Counted from the stretch's first letter, positions 11,266-19,704 are shown. The stretch: DNA of 58,947 nt from Virgisporangium aurantiacum (GCF_016863635.1 NZ_BOPG01000112.1:1-58947); one strand, 5' to 3'. A program made the numbers and translations. The notes: generated by a model not told the origin, from the sequence alone.

Positions 11266-12447
11266 ATGGCACGTCGAGAAGCGCCCGCGGCCGGGCCGGG
11301 AAGCCGCGCCCTGATCGTCGACGTCATCCGGTCCGCCGTGACCATCAGCCGCACCGAACTCGCCGAGCTGACCGGCCTCACCCAGCCGTCGATCTCCAAC
11401 ATCGTCCGCGACCTCATCATCGACGGGATCATCCACGAGATCGGCTCGACCGACTCCGTGCTCGGCCGGCGCCGCAAGCTCATCGCCATCAACCCCGCCA
11501 ACCGGTTCGGCGTCGGTTTCCACGTCGGGTCGGAGTCGGTCACCTGTGTGGCCGTCGACCTCGCCGGCGGAGTGGTCGGCCGCGAGGCCGTCCCGCGACG
11601 GCCGGACGAGGCGTGGGGGGCCGACCGATTGGCCGACCGGCTCGACGACTTCACGGCCGGCCTGGACCTGCCGCGCGACCGCATCGAGGGCCTCGCGATC
11701 GTGGCGCCGGCGCTCGTCCCCGGATCGCCGGGCACCGAGCTGATCGGGGTCCGCGCGGAGCTGGTGGACCGGATCGGCGTGCCGGTTCTGGTGGAGAACG
11801 ACGCGGCGGCCGCGGCGCTCGGGGAGTTCTGGAGCCGCCGGGTGTCGCGCGAACAGGCATTCGGATGCATCTACCTGTCCACCGGGATCGGCGCCGGTTT
11901 CGTCTTCGGCGGGGCGTTGTTCCGGGGCGCGAGCTTCGGCGCCGGCGAACTCGGCCACGTGTCCATCGACCACGCCGGACGCCCGTGCGGGTGCGGCAAC
12001 CGGGGCTGCGTGGAGCAGTACGCGTCGACGCGGGCGACGATCGCCGCGGCCCGGGAGCACCCGGCGCTGCGGGACCGGCTCCCGCTGACCGGCGGGGAGT
12101 CCAGCGCCTACGACGCGATCGCCCGGGCCGCGGTCAACGGCGACCCGGCCGCCCACGAGGTGCTCGACCGGGCGGCCGAATGGCTGAGCGTGGCCGCGAC
12201 GTCGATGGTGAACCTGCTGGACCTCGGCCGCCTCGTGCTCACCGGGCCCGGCGTCGCGGTCGCGGGATCGATCTTCGCCCGCCGGCTGCGCGCCCACCTG
12301 GGTCGCACGGCGCACTCGCGGGAGCGGCACAGCGTCTCCGTCGAGCTGTCCGCCCAGCCCCGCGACGCGGCCGGCATCGGCGCCGCGGTGCTGGTGGTGC
12401 AGGCGGCCGTCGCACCCGGTCACACCCCGGGGCAGGTGACCCGATGA
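11266..12447 (+). CDS. ROK-family transcriptional regulator
   Basis: Sugar-responsive regulator of 393 aa. The N-terminal winged helix (about 14-75) contains the recognition stretch TELAELTGLTQPSISNIVRD. The ROK sugar-kinase-like domain follows, with STGIGAGFVFGGALFRGASF and a complete zinc site CGCGNRGCVEQ (Cys241, 243, 248). The kinase-fold domain binds a sugar or sugar phosphate and releases DNA. It overlaps the next gene by ATGA, so the two are translated together. Probable targets are the mannanase and possibly the secreted lyase. The ligand is not deducible. Confidence 0.9.
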   Translation: MARREAPAAGPGSRALIVDVIRSAVTISRTELAELTGLTQPSISNIVRDLIIDGIIHEIGSTDSVLGRRRKLIAINPANRFGVGFHVGSESVTCVAVDLAGGVVGREAVPRRPDEAWGADRLADRLDDFTAGLDLPRDRIEGLAIVAPALVPGSPGTELIGVRAELVDRIGVPVLVENDAAAAALGEFWSRRVSREQAFGCIYLSTGIGAGFVFGGALFRGASFGAGELGHVSIDHAGRPCGCGNRGCVEQYASTRATIAAAREHPALRDRLPLTGGESSAYDAIARAAVNGDPAAHEVLDRAAEWLSVAATSMVNLLDLGRLVLTGPGVAVAGSIFARRLRAHLGRTAHSRERHSVSVELSAQPRDAAGIGAAVLVVQAAVAPGHTPGQVTR

Positions 12448-13265
12448 CCCAGCGGGTCGGTCTCGTGCTGGCGCGGGCGTCCCAGGTGCTCGGCGAGGAG
12501 CCCTACTACCACGAGTTCATCGAGGGGCTCGAACGCATCCTGACGCCGGCCGGGATCTCCGTGCTGGTCAAGGTCGTCACCGACCGCGCCGCCGAGACCG
12601 CCACCTACGAGCGGTGGTCGGCGCAGCAGCGGGTCGGCGGCGTGATCCTGGTCGACCTCAGCCCGGGTGACGACCGGGTCGGGCTGGTGCGCCGGCTCGG
12701 CCTGCCGGCCGTGGTGATCGGTGACCCGTCCACCGCCGACGGGCTGCCCACCGTGTGGACCGACGACGCCGGGTTCGCCCGCGAGGCGGTGCGGTTCCTC
12801 GCCGGGCGGGGGCACACCGTTCTCGGTCACGTCAGCGGCCCGCTCGCGTTCGCGCACACGCAACTGCGCCGGGGCGGCTTCGACGCCGAGGCCGCCGACC
12901 TCGGCCTGACCGTCGTCAACGCCGAGGGCGACTACTCGCAGGAGTCCGGCCGGGCGGCCACCGCGCAGGTGCTCACGGGCCGGCCCACCGCGATCGTCTA
13001 CGACAGCGACGTCATGGCGCTCGGCGGCCTGGAGACGATCCGGGACGCCGACCTGACGGTGCCCGGCGACGTCTCCGTGGTCGCCTGGGACGACTCCGCG
13101 CAGTGCCAGCTCGCGGTGCCGGCGCTGTCGGCGATGAGCCACGACGTCGGCCGGATCGGCGAGATCGCCGCCGACGCCCTCCTCGACGCGATGCGCGCGG
13201 ACGCCGCCGACGCCGTCTACGAGGCGCCGAAGGCGCACCTGGTCGAGCGCGAGAGCACCCGGTGA
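12444..13265 (+). CDS. LacI-type sugar-binding domain protein lacking the DNA-binding domain
   Basis: Protein of 273 aa that matches only the periplasmic-binding-protein-like sensor part of LacI/GalR regulators. It begins directly with MTQRVGLVLARASQVLGEEP (first strand of the sensor) and ends with the usual ERESTR. The features GGVILVD, AIVYDSDVMALGG and VSVVAWDDSA are family hallmarks. No helix-turn-helix precedes it: the DNA upstream encodes the ROK protein and the ATG overlaps its stop. No signal peptide, so it acts in the cytoplasm. It probably senses a sugar and acts through the coupled ROK regulator (inference). A truncated regulator remnant is the alternative, but the tight coupling argues for use. 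Confidence 0.85.
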   Translation: MTQRVGLVLARASQVLGEEPYYHEFIEGLERILTPAGISVLVKVVTDRAAETATYERWSAQQRVGGVILVDLSPGDDRVGLVRRLGLPAVVIGDPSTADGLPTVWTDDAGFAREAVRFLAGRGHTVLGHVSGPLAFAHTQLRRGGFDAEAADLGLTVVNAEGDYSQESGRAATAQVLTGRPTAIVYDSDVMALGGLETIRDADLTVPGDVSVVAWDDSAQCQLAVPALSAMSHDVGRIGEIAADALLDAMRADAADAVYEAPKAHLVERESTR

Positions 13266-13266
13266 A

Positions 13267-15417
13267 TCACAGGAGTTCCGCGAGCAGGTTCGCGGCCCGC
13301 GTCGCGCCGTCGGCCGGCACCGGCCGGTAGTCCACCTCCCGGCCGATCTCGGCCGAGATCACCTCCGCCAGCCGGTCCGGGTCGAGGTCGTCGAAGTCCA
13401 TGCGACGGCCGGCGCCGTGCCGGCGCAGGCGGTGCGCCACATGGAAGTTCTGCTCGAAGTGGTGTCGCAACGGCACGTAGATGAACGGCCGCCGGGTCGC
13501 CGTCAGCTCCATCGTCGTGGTGAGTCCACCTTGGACGATCGCCAGGTCGGACGCCGCGAGATGGCGCGGCAGCTGCGGCAGGTACCCGTGGATCGACAGT
13601 CCATCGTGGACGGTGAACCGGCCGGGGTCCAGGCGCGGGCCGGCCACCACGACCATGCGCAGGCCCGGAACCCGGCGCGCCGCCGCGGGGAAGGCGTCGA
13701 CGACCCGGCGGAGCAGGTCGCCGCCGACACCGGAGCCGCCGACCGTCACCACGCACACCCGCTCGTCCTCGCGGTAGCCGAGTTCGCTCCGCAGCGCCGC
13801 CCGGTCGGCGTAGGCGGCCGGGTCGAACCCGGTGACGTAGCCGGAGAACGCGTAGTTGGCCTCGGTCCAGTCGCGGATGAACGGCAGGTCGACGCCGAAG
13901 CGCTCGTCGACGATGTCGTCGGGATCGCCGACGAACACGGCCCGGTCGCGCAACCGCGGGAACCGGGCGACCTGCGCGATCATCTCGGCGTTGTGGTCGG
14001 CGGCCACGAGCGCCTCGCGTTCGCCGCCGTCGGCGAACGGCAGGAAGCCGACGAAGTCGGTGAGCCAGGCGTACGCGAAGCGCTTGAGTTCCGGGTTCTC
14101 GAACAGGAAATGGTCGACGTCCCACGCCTCGTCGCCGATCACGAGGTCGTACCGCTGTTCGCTCACGACGTCCCGGAAGACCATGAAGTTGTTGACGAGG
14201 ATCTCGTCCATGTTCCGCAACGCCTGGAAGCAGTGCAGGTCGTGCTCGCCGGACTCGCTCTCCACGTGCGCCGACTCGTTCGCCAACCAGGCGCAGGCGG
14301 GGTGCACCCGCTCCCCCGCGTCCCGCAGCATGCGCGTCACCGGATGCTGGGTGAGCCAGTCGATCTCCACGTCCGGATGCCGCTCGCGCAGTTCCCGCGC
14401 GATGGCGAGGTCGCGCCGGGCGTGGCCGAGACCGATCGGCGAGGAGAGGTACAGGACGCGCTTGCGCCGCCGGTCCCATCGCGTCCAGGTGCGGCGCGGG
14501 GGGTCCGGGCGGAACCGGGCGGCGAACTCGGCGATGAGCCCGTTCACCTGGACCGGGTCGCGGGCCAGCGGGATGTGCCCGCCGCCGTCGACGACGGCCA
14601 GCGCGCCGCGGGTCAGTTCGACCAGCCGCTCGCTGCGGGCCAGCGGCGCGATCGGGTCGTCGGTGCCGTGGATGGCCAGCAACGGGCTCTCCAGGCGCCG
14701 GCACCAGTCCTCGATCGTCGCCTGATCCGGCCGCGGCGCCCGGCTCTCCGCGACCAGCACCGCGCCGTTGGTCTCCAGCGCCCAGCCGACACCGTCCTCG
14801 ATCGCCTTGGTGGAATACGGTTCGGTGAAGCACTGCCCGAGGAAGAACCAGGCGAAGTCCTCCCAGTCGGTGAGCCAGTACTCCCAGTTGTACTTGGCCC
14901 AGTGCCGCTGCGGGTCCCGACCGAGCCGGGGCACCGCCGACGGCGGCAGGTCGGGCCGGGGCGCGGCGACGTCGAGGTTGGTGGCGCGGGCGGCGTGCGG
15001 CGGCAGGGCGATCGAGGGTCCGATCACGACGGTGCCGTGGACCCGGTCGGCGTGCTCGACGGCGAGTTCGAGGGCCCAGTTCGCCGCCCGGGACAGCCCG
15101 ACGACGACAGCCTTCTCGGTGTCGGTCGCGTCGAGCACGGCGAGGGCGTAGGCGACCTGTGCTGCCTGGGAGTACGGGTCGCTCGACAGTGGACGGTCGG
15201 ACCGGCCGTTGCCCGGACCGTCGTAGACGACGACGCGGAAGTGCCGGGCGAGGTAGCCGATCTGCATCTTCCAGACCCGCTTGTGCACGATCGTCCAGGT
15301 CGGCAGCAGCAGGATCGTCGGGCCGCCATCCCCGTTGATCTCGCCGTAGACCTCGTAGTGGACCTTCACGCCGCCGCGTTCGGCGAAACCGTCACGGTCG
15401 GGCTGTCGTGCTCGCAC
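13267..15417 (-). CDS. Alpha/beta-hydrolase fused to a GT-B glycosyltransferase
   Basis: Two enzymes in one 716-aa chain. Residues 10-305 are an alpha/beta hydrolase with nucleophile Ser109 (VVGLSRAAN), Asp253 (HGTDDPIAP) and His281 (GGGHIPLARDP). After an Arg-rich linker, residues 319-716 are a GT-B glycosyltransferase: N-terminal fold LSSPIGLGHARRDLAIAREL and a C-terminal nucleotide-sugar site of the MurG/macrolide-GT kind (VQGGLTTTMELTATRRPFIY, then PLRHHFEQN). No signal peptide. GTG 15417 overlaps the upstream gene by 26 bp. It may glycosylate and de-esterify one small molecule or lipid. Its stop is 1 bp from that of the convergent LacI-like gene. Confidence 0.85.
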   Translation of the reverse strand: MRARQPDRDGFAERGGVKVHYEVYGEINGDGGPTILLLPTWTIVHKRVWKMQIGYLARHFRVVVYDGPGNGRSDRPLSSDPYSQAAQVAYALAVLDATDTEKAVVVGLSRAANWALELAVEHADRVHGTVVIGPSIALPPHAARATNLDVAAPRPDLPPSAVPRLGRDPQRHWAKYNWEYWLTDWEDFAWFFLGQCFTEPYSTKAIEDGVGWALETNGAVLVAESRAPRPDQATIEDWCRRLESPLLAIHGTDDPIAPLARSERLVELTRGALAVVDGGGHIPLARDPVQVNGLIAEFAARFRPDPPRRTWTRWDRRRKRVLYLSSPIGLGHARRDLAIARELRERHPDVEIDWLTQHPVTRMLRDAGERVHPACAWLANESAHVESESGEHDLHCFQALRNMDEILVNNFMVFRDVVSEQRYDLVIGDEAWDVDHFLFENPELKRFAYAWLTDFVGFLPFADGGEREALVAADHNAEMIAQVARFPRLRDRAVFVGDPDDIVDERFGVDLPFIRDWTEANYAFSGYVTGFDPAAYADRAALRSELGYREDERVCVVTVGGSGVGGDLLRRVVDAFPAAARRVPGLRMVVVAGPRLDPGRFTVHDGLSIHGYLPQLPRHLAASDLAIVQGGLTTTMELTATRRPFIYVPLRHHFEQNFHVAHRLRRHGAGRRMDFDDLDPDRLAEVISAEIGREVDYRPVPADGATRAANLLAELL

Positions 15418-16114
15418 CGGTCACCTTTCCCTTGAGTCCGGGCACGAACCGCGGCGTGCGGTCGAGGTACCGCTCGTACGGTTCGCCGAGTTCCCGCTTG
15501 AGATCGTGCTCCTCCAGCCGGACTCCCACCAGGATGTAGGCGCTCGCGGCGCCGGCGAAGAGGAGACGCCCGACGCTCATGTCCGGCACGGCCCAGAACG
15601 CGATGAGGAAGCCGACCATGATCGGGTGCCGGATCACCTTGTACAGCACGGGTTCGCGGAACCGCTGCTCGCCACGGCGGAGGCCGAAGAGGTCGAAGTG
15701 CCCGAGGCCGAACGTGCTGAGGACCAGGAACGCCCACCCGAACAGGTACAGCGCCCAGAGTGTCGCGCGGGCCCACTGGGGATCGACGGACCAGACCGGG
15801 TCGGGCAGCGGCTTCCACTGCCAGAGCAGCAGGGCGACGGCGGCGCTGGCGGCCAGGACGTAGGTGCTGCGTTCGACGGACGCCGGAACGTAGCGCGTCC
15901 ACCAGCGCTTGAACGCCGGGCGGGCCATGACGCTGTGCTGGACGGCGAAGAGGCCGAGGAGGGCGACGTCGATCAGGATCGCCTGCCAGGCCGGGAGGAC
16001 GGTGCCGTCGTCGACGCCCTTCGGGACGACGCTGTTGGCAAGAAAGCCGATGGTGTAGAGGAAGACGCCGAGGAATGCGACGTAGGCGACGATGCTGTAG
16101 GCCCTGCGAACCAT
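15392..16114 (-). CDS. NnrU/MddA-like membrane methyltransferase
   Basis: Integral membrane protein of 240 aa with about five hydrophobic segments. The C-terminal part carries the isoprenylcysteine-methyltransferase-like motifs YKVIRHPIMVGFLIAFW and EEHDLKRELGEPYERYLDRT. This arrangement matches methanethiol S-methyltransferase (MddA, dimethyl sulphide formation) and NnrU-family proteins; the substrate here is not proven. ATG 16114 has an ideal AAGGAGG 7 nt upstream, so the 42 upstream codons are not coding. It is transcribed away from a TetR gene across twin operators, which suggests TetR control. The hydrolase-glycosyltransferase gene follows in the same operon. Confidence 0.85.
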   Translation of the reverse strand: MVRRAYSIVAYVAFLGVFLYTIGFLANSVVPKGVDDGTVLPAWQAILIDVALLGLFAVQHSVMARPAFKRWWTRYVPASVERSTYVLAASAAVALLLWQWKPLPDPVWSVDPQWARATLWALYLFGWAFLVLSTFGLGHFDLFGLRRGEQRFREPVLYKVIRHPIMVGFLIAFWAVPDMSVGRLLFAGAASAYILVGVRLEEHDLKRELGEPYERYLDRTPRFVPGLKGKVTGASTTARP

Positions 16115-16137
16115 GGTGGTCCTCCTTGCCGTGCCAG

Positions 16138-16187
16138 TCGGTCGACCGACCGAACACCCGCAAGCTATCATTCGGTCGACCGACCGA
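16138..16187. promoter_or_regulatory. Twin TetR-type operators
   Basis: The 16-mer TCGGTCGACCGACCGA occurs identically at 16138-16153 and 16172-16187, 34 bp apart, each with the palindromic core CGGTCGACCG. They lie between the divergent MddA-like and TetR genes, the classic place for TetR autoregulation and repression of the neighbour. Confidence 0.8.
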
Positions 16188-16199
16188 CAAGGAGCAGCC

Positions 16200-16790
16200 G
16201 TGAACCCGACATCACTGCGGATCGTCGAGGCCGCCCGCACCTGCCTCCTGACCGACGGCTACGCCGCCCTGTCGACCAGACGCGTGGCCGAGGCCGCCGG
16301 CGTTCCCCTGAGCCAGATCCACTACCACTTCCGCAGCAAGCAGGGCGTCATCCTGGCCCTGCTCGATCACGAGAACCGCCAACTCGTGGCCCGCCAGCGC
16401 ACGATGTACGGTTCCGACACGCCGTTGTGGAAGCGGTACGAACAGGCCTGCGACTTCCTCGACGACGACCTGGACTCCGGCTACGTGCGGGTGCTGCAGG
16501 AGATGATCGCCGCCGGCTGGTCCGACCGCGACGTGGCCAGGCGCGTGCTCGAGTTGCTGCAGGCCTGGTTCGAGGTCCTCCGCGAGGTGTCCCGCGAGGC
16601 CGAACAGCGGTTCGGCAGCCTGGGCCCCCTGCGGGCCGACGACGTGGCGATGCTGATCGGCCTGTCCTTCCTCGGCGGCGAGGCCGTGATCCTGCTGGGC
16701 GGCGAGGACTGGGCGGCCCAGGTCCGGTCGGGGCTGCGCAGTGTGGGGTCACTCATCCGGCGCTTCGAGGAGCCATCCGCCGACCGATGA
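16200..16790 (+). CDS. TetR-family transcriptional regulator
   Basis: Repressor of 196 aa. Helix-turn-helix at about residues 8-52 (LSTRRVAEAAGVPLSQIHYHFRSK, quoted in part: RRVAEAAGVPLSQIHYHF). The C-terminal ligand domain is helical and has no recognisable ligand signature. GTG 16200 is preceded by AAGGAG with a 5-nt gap; the longer upstream frame runs through the operators and is not coding. Probable target: its own promoter and the divergent MddA-like/hydrolase-glycosyltransferase operon through the twin 16-mers. Confidence 0.9.
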   Translation: MNPTSLRIVEAARTCLLTDGYAALSTRRVAEAAGVPLSQIHYHFRSKQGVILALLDHENRQLVARQRTMYGSDTPLWKRYEQACDFLDDDLDSGYVRVLQEMIAAGWSDRDVARRVLELLQAWFEVLREVSREAEQRFGSLGPLRADDVAMLIGLSFLGGEAVILLGGEDWAAQVRSGLRSVGSLIRRFEEPSADR

Positions 16791-16839
16791 ACGGCCGTGT
16801 CTAGGCTCGACCCGGCAGTCGAGCATGGAAGGGCCGCGG

Positions 16840-17964
16840 ATGCCAGGGCACGTCTTCGTGAGCCACAGTCATCGCGACAAGGACTACGTCCGACGGCTCG
16901 TCGAGCACCTTCGGGCCGCTGGCCTGCTCGTCTGGGACGACGACGACATCGTCGCCGGCGAGCGGTGGGACCGGCGGGTGCGCGAACGGATAGCGAGCTG
17001 CGCCGCGCTCGTCCTCGTCATGACCCACGAAGCGGACGAGTCGGAATGGGTCGCCGAGGAGATCGACCACGCGAGACGCCTTGGCAAACCGATCCTGGCG
17101 CTGCTGCTGGCCGGCGACGTCTTCTTCGGGTTGAGCCGGACGCACTACGAGGACGTGACCGGCGGCTCCATGCCGGGCAGCCGGTTCCTGGAACGCCTGC
17201 TCGCCGTCACCGATACGCCGCAACCCGCCGCGACGACGCCGCCGCGATCAGCGCACGTCGACGCATTCGCCGGCAGGTCGCGCCTTCTCCCGTTCTACCT
17301 GGTGTACGAGACCTCCGCCGCGCTGGCCGGCGCCCCGCTCAGAGCCGTGGCCGAGTCCCTGGCGACCATGGTGGTCGCCGTCGGCAGCAATCCGGTCGTC
17401 GCCGACAGCACCGGCGTCTGCGTGATCGGGTTCGCTCACCGCGCGGACGTGCTGCTGCCGCTGTCCGACCTGAGCACGATGCCGACCATTCCTCCCCTGA
17501 CGGCGGCGGGCAACGCGCTCTACGCACCGGTTTTCACGTTGCTGAGGGACACGATCAGCAGCGATGTCCGCGCCCTCCAGAGCACGCTCGGCCTCAGGGT
17601 GCATCGCCCCGTCGTCATCTTCGTCACCGGTTCACGACCCGAGGATTCCGGCCGTTGGCCGCATGCCTATCAACGACTCGTCGACCCCCGTTGGCCTCAT
17701 CGTCCGAACATCGTGTCCTTCGGCTTCGGCGATGCCGACCCGGTCGACGTGAGATCCATCGGCACGGTCCGGGGATTCATGTCCGACGACCGTCGCCTCG
17801 ATTCGACCGGGCCGGTTCAAGCCTTCCAGGAGTACATCGGGTCCCTGGTCAGCTCGGTCGTACAGTCCGGTGCGCAAATCGGCGAACACTCGGCGAGGCT
17901 GGTGATGCCCGAAGCCGTGCCGGGTTTCAACAGCGCGACGAACCTGTCGTTCGATGAACTCTGA
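16840..17964 (+). CDS. TIR domain-vWA fusion, candidate conflict-system effector
   Basis: Protein of 374 aa. Residues 1-125 form a TIR domain (VFVSHSHRDKDYV; WDDDDIVAGERW; EWVAEEIDHARRLGKPI). The catalytic Glu74 of NAD-consuming TIRs is present, and a YEDVTGG tail at 103-109 closes the domain. Residues about 148-340 form a vWA-like fold of the TerY type (FYLVYETSAALAG ... VVIFVTG). Its metal site is degraded: DxSxS reads ETSAA and the later TDG reads TGS. Cytoplasmic, no membrane segment. ATG 16840 follows GGAAGG. The downstream kinase starts inside this gene. Known TerY-type units pair a vWA, a PP2C phosphatase and a kinase; here the phosphatase is absent. NAD-depleting defence or signalling is inferred. 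Confidence 0.85.
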   Translation: MPGHVFVSHSHRDKDYVRRLVEHLRAAGLLVWDDDDIVAGERWDRRVRERIASCAALVLVMTHEADESEWVAEEIDHARRLGKPILALLLAGDVFFGLSRTHYEDVTGGSMPGSRFLERLLAVTDTPQPAATTPPRSAHVDAFAGRSRLLPFYLVYETSAALAGAPLRAVAESLATMVVAVGSNPVVADSTGVCVIGFAHRADVLLPLSDLSTMPTIPPLTAAGNALYAPVFTLLRDTISSDVRALQSTLGLRVHRPVVIFVTGSRPEDSGRWPHAYQRLVDPRWPHRPNIVSFGFGDADPVDVRSIGTVRGFMSDDRRLDSTGPVQAFQEYIGSLVSSVVQSGAQIGEHSARLVMPEAVPGFNSATNLSFDEL

Positions 17965-18799
17965 GTCGCACCTACCGCCGGCCGTCGGCCGCGACGAGCT
18001 CGCGGTGGACCGGCGTCTCGGTAGCGGTGGCCAGGGAACCGTGTGGTCGCTGTCGGGACGCCACACCGACTTCGTCCTCAAGGAGTACCGCACGCCGCGG
18101 ACCGACACCGCGTTGGCCGAGGTCGTCGCCTTCCCGGCGATGCTCGCCCCGGAACCGCGATCATGGCTCCTCGATCGCACCGTCTGGCCCTTGTCGCGGG
18201 TGATCCGCGACGGCACCACCTGTGGCGTGATCCTTCCGCCGATACCCGAACGATTCTTCGGTACGACCCGAGCCGGACGCCAGGAGCGCCAACTCCAGTA
18301 CCTCCTCTACCCGCCGAACCCGCTCTGGGGCGACATCGCACCGCTCGATGTCGACGGCCGGATCAGGGTCGCGCAGGAGGCGGCGGCGGTCCTCGCGCTG
18401 TTGCACGCCAACGGTCTCGTCGTCGGCGACCTCTCGCAACTGAACGTGCTGTGGACGCCGGCGCCCGTCGGTCTCCTCGTCATGGATTGCGACGACATCC
18501 GCCCGCTGGCCCACGCCCGACAGGCCGCGCGCGTCGAGACGCTCGACTGGAACGACCCCGCGATGTCACCGACCGGCGTCGACCCCGACTCCGACAACTA
18601 CAAGCTCGCATTGCTCGTCGGGCGGGTCCTTGCCCGCTCGCACCGGGTCCGGCCGGGTGACCCGCTGGACCTGTTGCCGGGTGTCGAGCCGCGCTTCGCG
18701 GCACAGATCACGGCGACGTTCGCGATGGCCGCCGGCCCGTCGGGCACCCGCCCCACCGCCGCGCGTTGGCTGACCGCCCTCGGCGCCGCACGGCCCTGA
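17954..18799 (+). CDS. Divergent protein kinase of the TerY-associated type
   Basis: Ser/Thr-kinase-like protein of 281 aa. Motifs: glycine loop LGSGGQGTVW (22-31), ATP lysine Lys43 in FVLKEY, catalytic loop HANGLVVGDLSQLNVLW (Asp159, Asn164; GD replaces RD), and metal site DCD at 178-180 in place of DFG. The GD...N...D(C/T)D pattern is that of kinases found with TerY-type vWA proteins. It starts 11 bp inside the TIR-vWA gene, so the two are co-expressed and probably act together, the kinase perhaps controlling the vWA or TIR part by phosphorylation. Confidence 0.85.
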   Translation: MNSESHLPPAVGRDELAVDRRLGSGGQGTVWSLSGRHTDFVLKEYRTPRTDTALAEVVAFPAMLAPEPRSWLLDRTVWPLSRVIRDGTTCGVILPPIPERFFGTTRAGRQERQLQYLLYPPNPLWGDIAPLDVDGRIRVAQEAAAVLALLHANGLVVGDLSQLNVLWTPAPVGLLVMDCDDIRPLAHARQAARVETLDWNDPAMSPTGVDPDSDNYKLALLVGRVLARSHRVRPGDPLDLLPGVEPRFAAQITATFAMAAGPSGTRPTAARWLTALGAARP

Positions 18800-18826
18800 G
18801 GACCGGGCCGGCGCCGTCCGCCGGCC

Positions 18827-19246
18827 TCAGCCCGTCGCCCGGGCCCGCGCTCCCCCGGCCACCCTCAGGACGAGCAGGCCCAGTACCCCGCCGGCCGTGT
18901 TGGCGATCAGGTCGTTGACGTCGACCGTGCGGTAGTTGCCCAGCGTCACCCACAGCGCCAGTTGTGTCAGCTCGATCGCCGCGCTGGCCGCCAAACACAG
19001 CGCCGCTATCGTGCCGATGCGGCCCGCCCGTGGCCAGAGCAGGGGCACCAGCACGCCCACCGGCATGAACATGACGACGTTCAGCGCGAAGCTGACCGGC
19101 GGCACCTGGAACGGGACCGCCTCGACGACCCACCACCAGCGTCCATGGTGCCGGCGGTGGGCGCCGGCCGGCACGACCGTGACCACGGCGACAGCGGCGG
19201 CGTAGACCCAGGACAGCGCCAGTGTCCAGGCCCGGGCGCGGGTCAA
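18827..19246 (-). CDS. VanZ-like membrane protein
   Basis: Membrane protein of 139 aa with four hydrophobic segments and the VanZ-family features NVVMFMPVGVLVPL, ASAAIELTQL and VDVNDLIANTAGGVLG. VanZ proteins give low-level teicoplanin resistance in enterococci; in actinomycetes the role is unknown. The start is the TTG at 19246, which overlaps the upstream MarR stop (TTGA), so it is translationally coupled to that regulator. Confidence 0.82.
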   Translation of the reverse strand: MTRARAWTLALSWVYAAAVAVVTVVPAGAHRRHHGRWWWVVEAVPFQVPPVSFALNVVMFMPVGVLVPLLWPRAGRIGTIAALCLAASAAIELTQLALWVTLGNYRTVDVNDLIANTAGGVLGLLVLRVAGGARARATG

Positions 19247-19680
19247 CGCGCCTCGATGGTCGAGTCGTAGACCTTGAGCAGCAGGCGGTGCAGGGTGGTG
19301 CGCTGGTTCCCGGTGAGGCCGGCGAGCAGGTCGTCGTCGAGGGCGGCGCCGGTGCGGCGGAGTTCGTCGACGGTGGCCCGGCCGGCGGCGGTGATGGTGA
19401 CGGCGCGACGGCGGCGGTCGGCCCGGTCGCTGGTGCGGGCGATCAGCCGCTGCGCCTCCAGGGTGTCGAAGATCGGCACGGCGTTGCGGGGGTCGACCCC
19501 GATCGCCGCGGTGAGCCGCTGCTGGTGGGTCTCGCCGAGCCGGTCGAGGGCCATGAGCACACCGAAATGGTGCGGGCTCAGGCCGCGCTCGGCCAGCAGC
19601 CGGGCCCACTGACGGCGCGACTCGGCGCCGAGGCGGGCGAGCAGAAAGCCCGTGCTGGAGGTGAACTCGGCTTGCGCCAT
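19243..19680 (-). CDS. MarR-family transcriptional regulator
   Basis: Winged-helix regulator of 145 aa. The family features are visible: LLAERGLSPHHFGVLMAL, LTAAIGVDPRNAVPIFDTLE (recognition helix) and wing RTSDRADRRRRAVTIT. ATG 19680 is preceded by TACGAT with a 6-nt gap, supporting a leaderless start there rather than at 19707. It is divergent from the SMP-30 gene and coupled to VanZ, so both are candidate targets. The inducer is unknown. Confidence 0.88.
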   Translation of the reverse strand: MAQAEFTSSTGFLLARLGAESRRQWARLLAERGLSPHHFGVLMALDRLGETHQQRLTAAIGVDPRNAVPIFDTLEAQRLIARTSDRADRRRRAVTITAAGRATVDELRRTGAALDDDLLAGLTGNQRTTLHRLLLKVYDSTIEAR

Positions 19681-19686
19681 CGCGCC

Positions 19687-19692
19687 ATCGTA
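19687..19692 (-). promoter_or_regulatory. Probable -10 element (TACGAT) of the marR gene
   Basis: TANNNT hexamer 6 nt before ATG 19680, consistent with a leaderless mRNA. Confidence 0.4.
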
Positions 19693-19704
19693 GCCCACCA
19701 TCTT

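Noticed and set aside
16801..16840. Start of the TIR-vWA protein at the upstream in-frame codons (16741 or 16825)
   Set aside because: The TIR fold begins at VFVSHS directly after ATG 16840, which has a GGAAGG site; the upstream codons overlap the TetR gene or the leader.
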